DNA from: Streptomyces nanshensis
Lineage (GTDB): Bacteria > Actinomycetota > Actinomycetes > Streptomycetales > Streptomycetaceae
Direction: 5' to 3'
DNA length: 32,740 nucleotides
Assembly (NCBI RefSeq): GCF_001751255.1
Contig: NZ_LJGW01000059.1
Span: 117-32,856 of the forward strand
Part shown: piece by piece, positions 25,909 to 32,740 of the stretch
Layout: every line of letters starts with the position of its first letter
How positions within the stretch are numbered: position 1 is the stretch's first letter
Notes under the pieces: generated by a model
What the model saw: the letters and a program-made list of their open reading frames with translations, nothing else
Databases searched by the model: none
What the model was told of the DNA's origin: nothing
Made by a program: the position numbers and the translations under genes

Positions 25909-26939
25909 CACGCGCTCACCGCCGTCTCCGTACGCTCCCGCGCGCCGCCGTCCGCAGTGCCGTCCGCGCTGCCGGGCCCGGAGTGCTTCGCCGCGTACGC
26001 CGCTGCCGCCTCCCGTACCCATGCGCCGTCCTCGTGGGCCTCCCGGCGGCGCCGGAGCCGCTCCTCGTTGCACGGCCCGTTGCCCTTGAGCACCTGACGG
26101 AACTCCTCCCAGTCGATCGGGCCGAAGTCCCAGTGGCCCCGCGTCTCGTTCCACCGCAGCTCCGGGTCGGGGAGCGTCAGGCCGAGCGCCTCGGCCTGCG
26201 GGACGCAGATGTCGACGAAGCGCTGGCGCAGCTCGTCGTTGGAATGGCGCTTGATCTTCCACTCCATGGAGCGGGCGCTGTGCGACGACTCGTCGTCCGG
26301 CGGCCCGAACATCATCAGCGACGGCCACCACCAGCGGTCCACCGCGTCCTGCGCCATGGAGTGCTGGGCCTCGGTGCCGCGGCTGAGCGCCAGCAGCAGT
26401 TCGAAGCCCTGCCGCTGATGGAAGGACTCCTCCTTGCAGATGCGGATCATCGCCCGCGCGTACGGACCGTACGAACAGCGGCACAGCGGCACCTGGTTGG
26501 TGATCGCGGCGCCGTCGACGAGCCAGCCGATCGCGCCGACGTCCGCCCATGTCAGCGTCGGGTAGTTGAAGATCGAGGAGTATTTCTGGCGGCCAGAGTG
26601 GAGCTTGTCGAGCAGCTCCTCGCGGCTCGTGCCCAGGGTCTCCGCGGCGCTGTAGAGATACAGTCCGTGCCCCGCCTCGTCCTGCACCTTGGCCATGAGG
26701 ATGGCCTTGCGGCGCAGCGAGGGCGCCCGCGTGATCCAGTTCGCCTCGGGCTGCATGCCGATGATCTCGGAGTGCGCGTGCTGTGCCATCTGCCGCACGA
26801 GCGTCCTGCGGTAGTCCTCGGGCATCCAGTCGCGCGGCTCGATGCGCTCGTCCGCGGCGATCGCGCCGTCGAAGGCCGCGACGGACTCCGCCGGCTCCCC
26901 GCCGTCCCGTGCGCCCTCGCCGAGCAGCACCGATGTCAT
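25908..26939 (-). CDS. paaA: Phenylacetyl-CoA epoxidase catalytic diiron subunit PaaA
   Basis: This 343-residue oxygenase subunit converts phenylacetyl-CoA to its ring-1,2-epoxide, the committing step of aerobic phenylacetate degradation. Diiron-binding carboxylate/His motifs are visible as [19 protein letters not shown] (DExxH) and [15 protein letters not shown] (EExxH). Other hallmarks are [20 protein letters not shown] and [23 protein letters not shown] 26939 is preceded by AAGGGGG at a suitable distance; an in-frame upstream ATG would run into the promoter and operator. It leads the operon paaABCDE. No CoA ligase gene (paaK) or regulator gene (paaR) is present in the window. Confidence 0.95.
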   Translation of the reverse strand: MTSVLLGEGARDGGEPAESVAAFDGAIAADERIEPRDWMPEDYRRTLVRQMAQHAHSEIIGMQPEANWITRAPSLRRKAILMAKVQDEAGHGLYLYSAAETLGTSREELLDKLHSGRQKYSSIFNYPTLTWADVGAIGWLVDGAAITNQVPLCRCSYGPYARAMIRICKEESFHQRQGFELLLALSRGTEAQHSMAQDAVDRWWWPSLMMFGPPDDESSHSARSMEWKIKRHSNDELRQRFVDICVPQAEALGLTLPDPELRWNETRGHWDFGPIDWEEFRQVLKGNGPCNEERLRRRREAHEDGAWVREAAAAYAAKHSGPGSADGTADGGARERTETAVSA

Positions 26940-26975
26940 GACGACCCCCTTGCCGGCGGCCGCAGCCGCACTCCC

Positions 26976-26995
26976 AACCGACCGATCGTTCGGTT
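26976..26995. promoter_or_regulatory. TetR-type palindromic operator of the paa operon
   Basis: AACCGACCGATCGTTCGGTT is a 20-bp palindrome with a single mismatched pair. It covers the predicted transcription start of paaA just after the -10 element, an ideal position for repression. ACCG...CGGT half-sites are typical of TetR-family operators, including those of PaaR in actinobacteria. A related run CCGACCGACCGACGG sits at about 27057-27071 on the other side of the divergent region. Confidence 0.75.
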
Positions 26996-26997
26996 CA

Positions 26998-27027
26998 ATG
27001 GTGGGCCGTGGGCCCACAGGGTGTCAA
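26998..27027 (-). promoter_or_regulatory. paaA promoter
   Basis: On the minus strand a perfect -35 TTGACA (27027-27022) is followed after 18 nt by CACCAT (27003-26998) as -10. The start point would fall in or next to the palindromic operator at 26976-26995. The spacer contains GTGGGCCCAC, a perfect palindrome. Confidence 0.65.
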
Positions 27028-27092
27028 GGCTCGAATAATGTCTGGGGTCGTATCGGCCGACCGACCGACGGACGTGGGGAGCAGGGGAGGGC

Positions 27093-27803
27093 ATGGAGCC
27101 AGAAGAGCAGCAGGCGCCGCAGGCGGAGCCGCGGCCTGAGCCGCCGCCGGAGGGAGCGGGCGGTTCGGGGTTCGCGGGGCTGTCGCGGGCCGGACGGGCG
27201 GTCGTGGCGATATCCGCCGCCCTGGCCGTCCTCGCCGTGGCCGTCCATCTGTCGATGGTCTTCCTGCACGTAGCGCCCTCGAACACGCTCAGCAAGCAAC
27301 ACGGCGAAGGCATAGACGACTACGTCTATCCGGAGTTCGAGCAGAACTGGAAGCTCTTCGCGCCCAACCCCCTGCAGCAGAACATCGCGGTGCAGGCGCG
27401 CGCCCGCGTCGCGAAGGACGACGGCAGCACCGAGACCACCGGCTGGGTCGACCTCTCGCGCATGGACGGCGAGGCCATCGACCACAGCGTCGCGCCCAGC
27501 CACGTCCAGCAGAACGAACTCCGCCGCGGCTGGGAGTTCTACCGCGGCGCCCACGACGAGAAGGGCAAGCCGGTCGGGCTGCGCGGCGAACTGTCCGAGA
27601 CGTACGTCAAGCGCATCGTGATGCTGCGCTTCGGGCGTGAACTCAACGGCGGGACGGTCGAGCGCATCCAGGTACGCTCCGCCACCACGCCCGTCAAGCC
27701 GCCGCCGTGGAGCGACGAGAAGTCGGACGCCAAGACCGAGTACCAGACCCAGCCCTGGTGGCAGGTCGGCAGCGCGGACCTTCCGGGGGGCTGGGACCAG
27801 TGA
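27093..27803 (+). CDS. DUF5819-like membrane-anchored protein, function unknown
   Basis: This 236-residue protein has a Pro/Glu-rich cytoplasmic start (1-30), one membrane segment (about 35-59) and an extracytoplasmic domain of about 175 residues. The domain includes EFEQNWKLFAPNPLQQNIAV and QNELRRGWEFYRG; the W-x-LFAPNP motif is typical of DUF5819-type proteins that accompany HTTM proteins. The ATG at 27093 has GGGGAGGGC upstream. Its stop overlaps the GTG of the HTTM gene by 3 nt, so the two products are probably made together and may form a membrane complex. It diverges from paaA across 153 bp; a shared function with paa is not indicated. Confidence 0.75.
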   Translation: MEPEEQQAPQAEPRPEPPPEGAGGSGFAGLSRAGRAVVAISAALAVLAVAVHLSMVFLHVAPSNTLSKQHGEGIDDYVYPEFEQNWKLFAPNPLQQNIAVQARARVAKDDGSTETTGWVDLSRMDGEAIDHSVAPSHVQQNELRRGWEFYRGAHDEKGKPVGLRGELSETYVKRIVMLRFGRELNGGTVERIQVRSATTPVKPPPWSDEKSDAKTEYQTQPWWQVGSADLPGGWDQ

Positions 27804-29290
27804 CCGAACAGCAGCCGCCTCAGCAGGGTTCCGGGCAGCCTCCTCGGCGTCCTCAGTGGAGTTCCGAGCAGAGTCCTCAGCAGTACGGGCCGGAACCGCC
27901 CGTGGCTCCCGCGCAGCCGCCCGCGCACGCGCCGGTGCCCGCGCAACCCCCGGCGCCCGCGCGCCCGTTCGCCGCGTACGACGAGCCGGACGAGGACCGG
28001 TTCCTCGCCCGCGGTCTCGCCCGCGTCACCGGTGAGGCCGTCGCCCCGTACCAGACCGCGGTCGTACGGATCGGCTTCGCCCTCACCTGGCTCTTCTTCC
28101 TGCTGCGCGAATTCCCGCACCGGCACGAGCTGTACGGGCCCGACGGGCCCTGGAGCTGGCGGCTGGCCGAGCGGCTGATCGACACCAACCACGCCTTCAC
28201 GGTGCTGATGTGGTCGGACAGCGCCGCGTGGTTCGAGTTCGTCTATCTGCTGGCGATCGCCGCGAGCCTCGCGGTGATCCTCGGCTGGCGCACCCGCACC
28301 GCGACCGTGATCTACATGGTCGGCGTGCTGGGACTGCAGAACCGCAGCGTCTTCATGGGCGACGGCGGCGACAACGTCATCCACCTCATGGCGATGTACG
28401 TGGTGCTCACGCGCTGCGCCGAGGTCTGGTCCCTCGACGCCCGGCGCCGGCGCCGGGCGGCCCGCGCCGGGTCCGGGTCCGGCGGCCGGTCGGTGAAGGG
28501 CGCCTCCGCGGACGTCACGGGTGTGGTGCTGTGGAGCGTCTTCGGCGCGGTCATGCTCCTGGCGACCGTCGGCGGCTCGCTCAGCATCGGCTGGGGCCTG
28601 TTCTTCTGGGCGCTGTGGGCGGCGCAGGCCGCGTGGTGGCTGGTCAACCGCTATCTGCCGGGCAGCGAGGCGCGTGCCGTGTGCGACATGGTCGCGAACC
28701 TCGCGCACAACGCGACGCTCCTCGTCATCGTCGTCGAGGTGTGCCTGATCTACTCGACGGCCGGCTGGTACAAGATCCAGGGCTCGCGGTGGCAGGACGG
28801 CACGGCCGTCTACTACCCGATGAACCTGGACTACTTCTCCCCCTGGCCCGGCCTCAGTTCGTTCCTCGCGGGCAGCGGTCTGCTGATCCTGCTCGCCACG
28901 TACGGCACGGTCATGGTCCAGGTCGCCTTCCCTTTCACGCTCTTCAACCGCCGCGTCAAGAACGCGCTGCTCGCCGCGATGATCGCGGAGCATCTGAGCA
29001 TCGCGGTGCTGCTCGGGCTGCCGTTCTTCTCGATGGCGATGATCGCCGCCGACGCGGTCTTCCTGCCGACCGTCGCGCTCGTCTGGCTCGGCGCCCGCTT
29101 CGACGGGGGCCGGCGGCGGGTGCTGGCCCGGGTGCGTCCCGGACGGGCACAGGGTGCGTACGGAGGCGGGGGCCACGGTCCGGGTTCCGGATCCGGAGGC
29201 TCCGGCGGCGGCCCCGACGACGGGGGCGACGGGGGCGGTTCCTCGCCGGTGCCGCAGCAGCGGAGCGGCGACGGGCTGTCCGTACGCTGA
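27800..29290 (+). CDS. HTTM-domain polytopic membrane protein (gamma-carboxylase-like)
   Basis: This 496-residue protein begins with a Pro/Gln-rich cytoplasmic stretch (about 1-70). About eight hydrophobic segments follow, including VRIGFALTWLFFLL, FVYLLAIAASLAVIL, VIYMVGVLGLQNRSVFMGDG and IAVLLGLPFFSMAMIAADAV. The pattern STAGWYKIQGSRWQDGTAV with a conserved Lys and GDGGDNVIHLMAMYV are typical of HTTM proteins, which are homologous to the membrane part of vitamin K-dependent gamma-glutamyl carboxylase. Whether it is a carboxylase is unknown. The start is GTG at 27800 in a GTGA overlap with the preceding gene. The tail after residue 440 is Gly-rich and disordered. The RNA methyltransferase gene follows after 4 nt. 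Confidence 0.85.
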   Translation: MTEQQPPQQGSGQPPRRPQWSSEQSPQQYGPEPPVAPAQPPAHAPVPAQPPAPARPFAAYDEPDEDRFLARGLARVTGEAVAPYQTAVVRIGFALTWLFFLLREFPHRHELYGPDGPWSWRLAERLIDTNHAFTVLMWSDSAAWFEFVYLLAIAASLAVILGWRTRTATVIYMVGVLGLQNRSVFMGDGGDNVIHLMAMYVVLTRCAEVWSLDARRRRRAARAGSGSGGRSVKGASADVTGVVLWSVFGAVMLLATVGGSLSIGWGLFFWALWAAQAAWWLVNRYLPGSEARAVCDMVANLAHNATLLVIVVEVCLIYSTAGWYKIQGSRWQDGTAVYYPMNLDYFSPWPGLSSFLAGSGLLILLATYGTVMVQVAFPFTLFNRRVKNALLAAMIAEHLSIAVLLGLPFFSMAMIAADAVFLPTVALVWLGARFDGGRRRVLARVRPGRAQGAYGGGGHGPGSGSGGSGGGPDDGGDGGGSSPVPQQRSGDGLSVR

Positions 29291-29294
29291 CGGC

Positions 29295-30137
29295 ATGACC
29301 GCGCGGGAAAGCAGAGGAGAGGGCAGAGGAACGGCGGCGACCGGCACGAGCGGCGGCACAGGCAGCGGTACCGACGGCGGTACGGACGCGGCGCCGCTGC
29401 TGCGCCGCTGGCGCCGACTGGCCGACGGCACTGTGCTGCTGGACGGATTCCACGCCCTGAAGCACGCCGTGCGCTTCGGTGCGCGGGTGCCGCTCGCGCT
29501 GGCCGAGGACCGCGCGGCGGCGCTCGCCCTCGCCGAAGAGCTGGCCCCGGATCTGACCGGGACGCTGGACGGGCTGCTGCGCGAGGTCCCCCGCGGAACG
29601 CTGTCCGCTCTGGTGCCGCGTCCTCATCCCACGGGCGTCGCGGCGCTCGCCGTACGGGACGACACCGCGCTCCCCGCCGTCCGTTCCGCGCCCGTCGTCG
29701 TGCTCGACGATCCGCGCCATCTCGGCAACGTGGGCGCGGTGATCCGGCTCGCCGCCGGCGCCGGTGCCGCGGGGGTGCTCACCACCGGCACCGTCGATCC
29801 GTGGCATCCCGGGGTGGTACGGGCGAGCGCGGGGCTGCACTTCGCCACGTGCGTCAGGCGGTGCGAGCCGTCCGCGCTTCCGGCGGGACCGCTGTACGCG
29901 CTCGATCCGGAGGGCCGGGACATCCGCGGACTTCCGCTGCCCGACGACGCGCTGGTGGCCTTCGGCTCCGAACGGCACGGGCTGTCGGACGCGCTGCGCG
30001 AGCGCGCGGACCATCTGGTGGCGCTGCCCATGCGGGTGCAGGTCTCCAGCTACAACCTGGCGACGAGCGTGGCGATGACGCTCTACCACTGGATGGCCGG
30101 GAGGGCGCCGGAGGCCGCGCGCGGGGACGGCGCCTAG
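29295..30137 (+). CDS. TrmH/SpoU-family RNA 2'-O-methyltransferase
   Basis: This 280-residue SPOUT enzyme is expected to methylate a ribose 2'-OH in rRNA or tRNA using SAM. After a Gly/Thr-rich start (1-30) and an RNA-binding N-terminal region, the knot domain shows motif 1 LDDPRHLGNVGAVIRLA with Asn and Arg, motif 2 FGSERHGLS, and motif 3 LPMRVQVSSYNLATSVAM. All three are intact. The ATG at 29295 lies 4 nt after the HTTM stop. No good ribosome-binding site is visible; translation could be coupled, or leaderless from TACGCT (29283-29288). The target nucleotide cannot be predicted. Confidence 0.92.
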   Translation: MTARESRGEGRGTAATGTSGGTGSGTDGGTDAAPLLRRWRRLADGTVLLDGFHALKHAVRFGARVPLALAEDRAAALALAEELAPDLTGTLDGLLREVPRGTLSALVPRPHPTGVAALAVRDDTALPAVRSAPVVVLDDPRHLGNVGAVIRLAAGAGAAGVLTTGTVDPWHPGVVRASAGLHFATCVRRCEPSALPAGPLYALDPEGRDIRGLPLPDDALVAFGSERHGLSDALRERADHLVALPMRVQVSSYNLATSVAMTLYHWMAGRAPEAARGDGA

Positions 30138-30151
30138 CGCGTTCGCCGCGC

Positions 30152-30189
30152 GGCCCCGAGGGCCCCGCCGGTCCCGTCCGTTCCGGACG
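30152..30189. terminator. Hairpins between convergent trmH-like and bpa genes
   Basis: Two small stems fill this 71-bp gap: GGCCC-CGA-GGGCC (30152-30164) and CGTCCG-TTC-CGGACG (30175-30189). Neither has a T-run. They may together act as a weak bidirectional terminator. Confidence 0.4.
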
Positions 30190-30208
30190 TTCCGTTACGG
30201 GCCGTCCG

Positions 30209-30781
30209 TCACAGGTACGGGCCGCCCGAGCGGGCCTGGCGGCCCGGCTCCTGGTCGCCGAGGGTGCCGTCCTCGGGGAGCGCGCCCGGAGGCAGCGCCC
30301 TGCGCATCTGCTCGAGCTGCGCGCGCGCCGCCATCTGCTGGGCGAAGAGCGCGGTCTGGATGCCGTGGAAGAGCCCTTCGAGCCAGCCCACGAGCTGGGC
30401 CTGTGCGATGCGCAGTTCGGCGTCGGTCGGGACCGTGCCGTCGGTGAACGGCAGCGAGAGCCGCTCGAGTTCCTCGATCAGCTCCGGCGCGAGACCGTCC
30501 TCCAGCTCCTTGATGGAGCTGGTGTGGATCTCCTTCAGCCGCACCCGGCTCGCCTCGTCCAGCGGCGCCGACTTCACCTCTTCGAGAAGCTGCTTGATCA
30601 TGCTGCCGATGCGCATGACCTTCGCGGGCTGCTCGACCATGTCCGTCACGGGGACCTCAGCCTGCTCGTCGCCGTCCTCGCCGCCGGCCTTGGTGTCGGC
30701 GCTGCCGAGAGCCATGCCGTCAGGTCCGACGACCAGGACGTGCTGGTTCTCCTTTGGGCGTTCGTTGCTCGGCTGTGTCAT
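30209..30781 (-). CDS. bpa: Bacterial proteasome activator Bpa (PafE)
   Basis: This 190-residue protein is an ATP-independent ring-forming activator of the actinobacterial 20S proteasome. The conserved helical core is unmistakable: DMVEQPAKVMRIGSMIKQLL, LKEIHTSSIKELEDGLAPEL and QLVGWLEGLFHGIQTALFAQ. The last residues are GGPYL; in mycobacterial Bpa the terminal GQYL inserts into proteasome pockets, so Tyr and Leu are kept while Gln is Pro. The N-terminal 50 residues are acidic and probably disordered. The ATG at 30781 has GGAGG unusually close (1 nt). A CAGAAT -10-like hexamer lies 6 nt upstream, so a leaderless transcript is possible. No proteasome genes are in the window. Confidence 0.95.
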   Translation of the reverse strand: MTQPSNERPKENQHVLVVGPDGMALGSADTKAGGEDGDEQAEVPVTDMVEQPAKVMRIGSMIKQLLEEVKSAPLDEASRVRLKEIHTSSIKELEDGLAPELIEELERLSLPFTDGTVPTDAELRIAQAQLVGWLEGLFHGIQTALFAQQMAARAQLEQMRRALPPGALPEDGTLGDQEPGRQARSGGPYL

Positions 30782-30878
30782 GCCTCCATTCTGCACGCAC
30801 GTCCGCGGCATGTGTCGGGCGAGTCCGGCATCGGAGACCGCTCGCGGACGTACGCCGTGGACCTGCCGCGTGGACGGC

Positions 30879-31391
30879 TCACGCACGCCTCAACCGCAGG
30901 GCGATCAGGGCGAGTCCCAGTCCGATCAGGGTCATTCCGGCGCCGAGGGGGAGCACGGGGGAGACCCCGCCGGTGGCCGCGGTCGTGGGCCGTACGCCGT
31001 CGGACGGGGCGTAGCCGTCCTCCAGCGTGCCGGAGCCGGACCCGGTGCCGTAACCGGAGTCGTCGCCGTACAGATCGTGGGTGCCGAAGGCGGCCTCGTT
31101 CGCCTCGTCCGCCTCGTTCGCTCCGGGCGCGGAGGGAGACGCGGACGGGGACGTGCTCGTCGAGGGCGGCGCGGCGGTGGCCGAAGTGCCGTGACGGTGC
31201 GGCGACTTCGCGGCACCGCCGGTGTGCCGGCCCACGGCGGCGGCGTGCGTACGGACGTCGGCGGACGCGTCCGCGGCGGGCGCCGCTCCGGTCAGCAGCG
31301 CGGTCAGCAGCAGAGACACACAGGGTGCCGCGGCGGTCGCGCGGAGTGTGCGAGAGAAGGCGGAGGTGGGGGCGTGGCGTCTGTGCCGCAC
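30879..31391 (-). CDS. Small surface protein with C-terminal anchor and degenerate sortase motif
   Basis: This 170-residue protein matches no family I recognise. It has a basic N terminus and Sec signal (about 1-43, SLLLTALLTGAAPAADA). A low-complexity middle rich in Ala, Ser, Thr, Pro and Gly follows (60-135), with an ANEADEANEA patch and GYGTGSGSG. At the C terminus, Thr137-Ala-Ala-Thr-Gly141 is followed by a hydrophobic segment (148-165) and a basic tail RLRRA. This is the layout of a sorting signal; class E sortases prefer LAxTG, and here the first residue is Thr. The GTG at 31391 is chosen for its GGGAGGG at 8 nt. It may be sortase-anchored or stay as a membrane protein. Confidence 0.7.
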   Translation of the reverse strand: MRHRRHAPTSAFSRTLRATAAAPCVSLLLTALLTGAAPAADASADVRTHAAAVGRHTGGAAKSPHRHGTSATAAPPSTSTSPSASPSAPGANEADEANEAAFGTHDLYGDDSGYGTGSGSGTLEDGYAPSDGVRPTTAATGGVSPVLPLGAGMTLIGLGLALIALRLRRA

Positions 31392-31416
31392 GGCAGAGAC
31401 CCTCCCGTTGAGGATC

Positions 31417-31450
31417 GTCCAATAACGCAATCAGCGTTGCATAATTGGAC
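31417..31450. promoter_or_regulatory. Nested AT-rich dyad upstream of the surface-protein gene
   Basis: GTCCAAT (31417-31423) mirrors ATTGGAC (31444-31450), and the inner AACGC (31424-31428) mirrors GCGTT (31434-31438), all perfect. The 34-bp element lies 26 nt before the GTG start and is among the least GC-rich spots of the window. On the minus strand TTGTCC at its edge could be a -35. It is a good candidate operator. Confidence 0.6.
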
Positions 31451-31518
31451 AACTCCGGCATCCGGAAGGGTCCCTGTTCGGCGGCGCACACGCTCCCCGC
31501 GGACTCTAAGGGCGGGCT

Positions 31519-32517
31519 CTAAGGAGTGAGCAGGATCTTCCCCACGTGGGTGCTCTCCTCCATGGCACGGTGCGCGTCCGTCGCGCGGCTCATCGGGACC
31601 GTGCTGTCCACCACCGGCCGCACCCGCCCGTCGGAGACGAGCGGCCAGACGTGTTCGCGTACGGCCGCGACGATCGCCGCCTTCTCCGACGCCGGACGTG
31701 CGCGCAGCGAAGTCGCCGTCACCGCCGCCCGTTTGGCGAGCAGGGCGCCGAGGTTCAGCTCGCCCTTGAGGCCGCCCTGGAGGCCGATGATCGCCAGCCG
31801 GCCGTTGACCGCCAGCGCCTTGACGTTCCGCTCCAGATACTTCGCGCCCATGATGTCGAGGATGACGTCGGCGCCGTGGCCGTCCGTGCCCTCGCGCAGT
31901 GCCTCGACGAAGTCCTGCTCGCGGTAGTTGATAAGGACGTCGGCGCCCAGCTCCGCGCAGCGCTCCAGCTTCTCCTTGCTGCCCGCGGTCACCGCGACCG
32001 TCGCGCCGACGGCCTTCGCGAGCTGGATCGCCATCGTCCCGATGCCGCTCGCGCCGCCGTGTACGAGCAGCGTCTCGCCGGGACGCAGATGCGCGACCAT
32101 GAAGACGTTCGACCAGATCGTGCACGTCACTTCGGGCAGTGCGGCGGCGGTCCGCAGATCGACGCCGTCGGGGACGGGCAGGAGCTGGCCGGTGGGGACG
32201 GCGACCTGCTCCGCGTACCCGCCGCCGCCGAGCAGCGCGCACACCTCGTCGCCCACGGCCCAGGTGCTCACGCCGGGGCCGACGGCCGAGATCCGGCCGG
32301 AGCATTCGAGTCCGGGATACGGGGAGGCGCCGGGCGGCGGGTCGTAGAAGCCCTGCCGCTGGAGGGTGTCGGCGCGGTTGACGGCGCTCGCCGCGACCTC
32401 GACCAGCACCTCGCCCTCGCCGGGTTCGGGGACGGGGACCTCGGCCCAGACGAGCGCCTCGGGGCCGCCTGGTTCGGGGATCGTGACAGCGTGCATCGTG
32501 GAGTTGGACGTACCCAT
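31519..32517 (-). CDS. NAD(P)H:quinone oxidoreductase, PIG3-like MDR family
   Basis: This 332-residue zinc-free medium-chain reductase resembles the TP53I3/PIG3 quinone oxidoreductase group. Features are AVNRADTLQRQGFYDPPPGA, YPGLECSGRI, the cofactor loop HGGASGIGTMAIQLAKAVGA, VLINYREQDF and the C-terminal ESTHVGKILLTP. It should reduce quinones with NADPH in the cytoplasm. ATG 32517 is preceded by TAGCGT (complement of 32525-32530) at 7 nt and lacks a good ribosome-binding site, so a leaderless mRNA is likely. An internal ATG at 32496, starting MHAVTIPEPGG, matches the usual family N terminus and is a real alternative. Confidence 0.92.
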   Translation of the reverse strand: MGTSNSTMHAVTIPEPGGPEALVWAEVPVPEPGEGEVLVEVAASAVNRADTLQRQGFYDPPPGASPYPGLECSGRISAVGPGVSTWAVGDEVCALLGGGGYAEQVAVPTGQLLPVPDGVDLRTAAALPEVTCTIWSNVFMVAHLRPGETLLVHGGASGIGTMAIQLAKAVGATVAVTAGSKEKLERCAELGADVLINYREQDFVEALREGTDGHGADVILDIMGAKYLERNVKALAVNGRLAIIGLQGGLKGELNLGALLAKRAAVTATSLRARPASEKAAIVAAVREHVWPLVSDGRVRPVVDSTVPMSRATDAHRAMEESTHVGKILLTP

Positions 32518-32740
32518 GGGGCCGACGCTACTCCCGGACACCGCCGCCGGGGCACCGCCCGGCGCCGCCTCGTCCGGCGGCCGTCCGCCGCCCGCGGTGT
32601 CCCCGTCCGTACGTCCGCTGTACGGCGGCGGCCCAACTCCCGTGCGTACGCGCACTGTTCGGCGTCCGGAACGCCGCGGGGCGCCGCGGTGCGCCACCGG
32701 CGCGCTGGGTACGGGAATGCCCCACGCGGCCCAACTCCCG
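32518..32740. other. Right-edge sequence without a supported gene
   Basis: Apart from the -10-like TAGCGT for the quinone oxidoreductase gene, I see no supported feature. A 68-residue open frame on the minus strand is Arg/Gly-rich with no domain and no ribosome-binding site. Confidence 0.4.

Noticed and set aside
27539..29431. Minus-strand open frame of 630 codons opposite the HTTM gene
   Set aside because: No domain, no ribosome-binding site, and the plus strand encodes clear membrane helices.
3804..32517. TTA (bldA-dependent) codons
   Set aside because: The TTA triplets I checked, for example in pbpA near 4828 and in the quinone oxidoreductase gene near 31930, are out of frame.
32528..32734. 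Small gene at the right edge on the minus strand
   Set aside because: It is low-complexity Arg/Gly text with no start signal, in the leader of the quinone oxidoreductase gene.

Overview
The window is very GC-rich chromosomal DNA with strong third-position G/C bias, GTG as well as ATG starts, and a gene set typical of Streptomyces or a close relative. Markers are a class E sortase pair next to the pknB cell-division cluster, the proteasome activator Bpa, a tRNA-Leu(CAG), a ModB-ModC fusion and a DUF5819/HTTM pair. I see no transposase, integrase, phage gene, CRISPR array or plasmid function. I found no in-frame TTA (bldA) codon among the TTA triplets I checked.

Layout. (1) 1-1435, plus strand: two class E sortases, the first cut by the window edge. 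(2) 1586-9762, minus strand, convergent with the sortases across a bidirectional hairpin: fhaA-fhaB-pstP-rodA-pbpA-pknB, the actinobacterial cluster coupling Ser/Thr phosphorylation to polar or septal peptidoglycan synthesis. PknA of the mycobacterial cluster is absent. (3) 9763-10838: two long gene-poor stretches around tRNA-Leu(CAG), which has its own promoter-like element and a strong terminator. A perfect 19-bp tandem repeat lies before the next gene. (4) 10839-16161, plus strand: tandem-domain universal stress protein, a P-type ATPase with Na+/K+-type (IIC-like) motifs, and a secreted pyroglutamyl-peptidase-like protein whose nucleophile cysteine is replaced by serine. (5) 16290-20497: a molybdate locus. 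A tandem-TOBE molbindin-like gene diverges from a gene for a MerR/excisionase-type HTH fused to one TOBE domain, followed by modA and a fused modBC gene. (6) 20543-23173: azoreductase divergent from an HxlR regulator, then a J-domain-like coiled-coil protein and a rhodanese. (7) 23219-26939, minus strand: paaABCDE, phenylacetyl-CoA epoxidase, very tightly packed, behind a promoter overlapped by a TetR-type palindrome. (8) 27093-30137, plus strand: DUF5819-like protein, HTTM membrane protein (translationally coupled), TrmH/SpoU RNA methyltransferase. (9) 30209-32517, minus strand: Bpa, a small surface protein with a degenerate sortase motif, and a PIG3-like quinone oxidoreductase.

How the parts work together. 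Regions 1-2 form a cell-envelope growth and anchoring module. Region 5 is a complete Mo uptake, storage and sensing unit. Region 7 is the first oxygenation step of aerobic phenylacetate degradation, without paaK, paaG, paaZ or paaR in view. Several genes (HTH-TOBE, hxlR, the J-domain gene, the quinone oxidoreductase, possibly bpa and trmH) have a TAnnnT-like -10 element 6-7 nt before the start codon and little or no Shine-Dalgarno sequence, suggesting leaderless mRNAs.

The most unusual points for follow-up are the Ser-for-Cys secreted Pcp-like protein, the molybdate locus with four TOBE domains in three proteins plus an intra-operon hairpin, the DUF5819/HTTM pair, and the degenerate J-domain/rhodanese pair. 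I did not find convincing evidence of a wholly new defence or mobile system. All functional calls come from reading motifs by eye.
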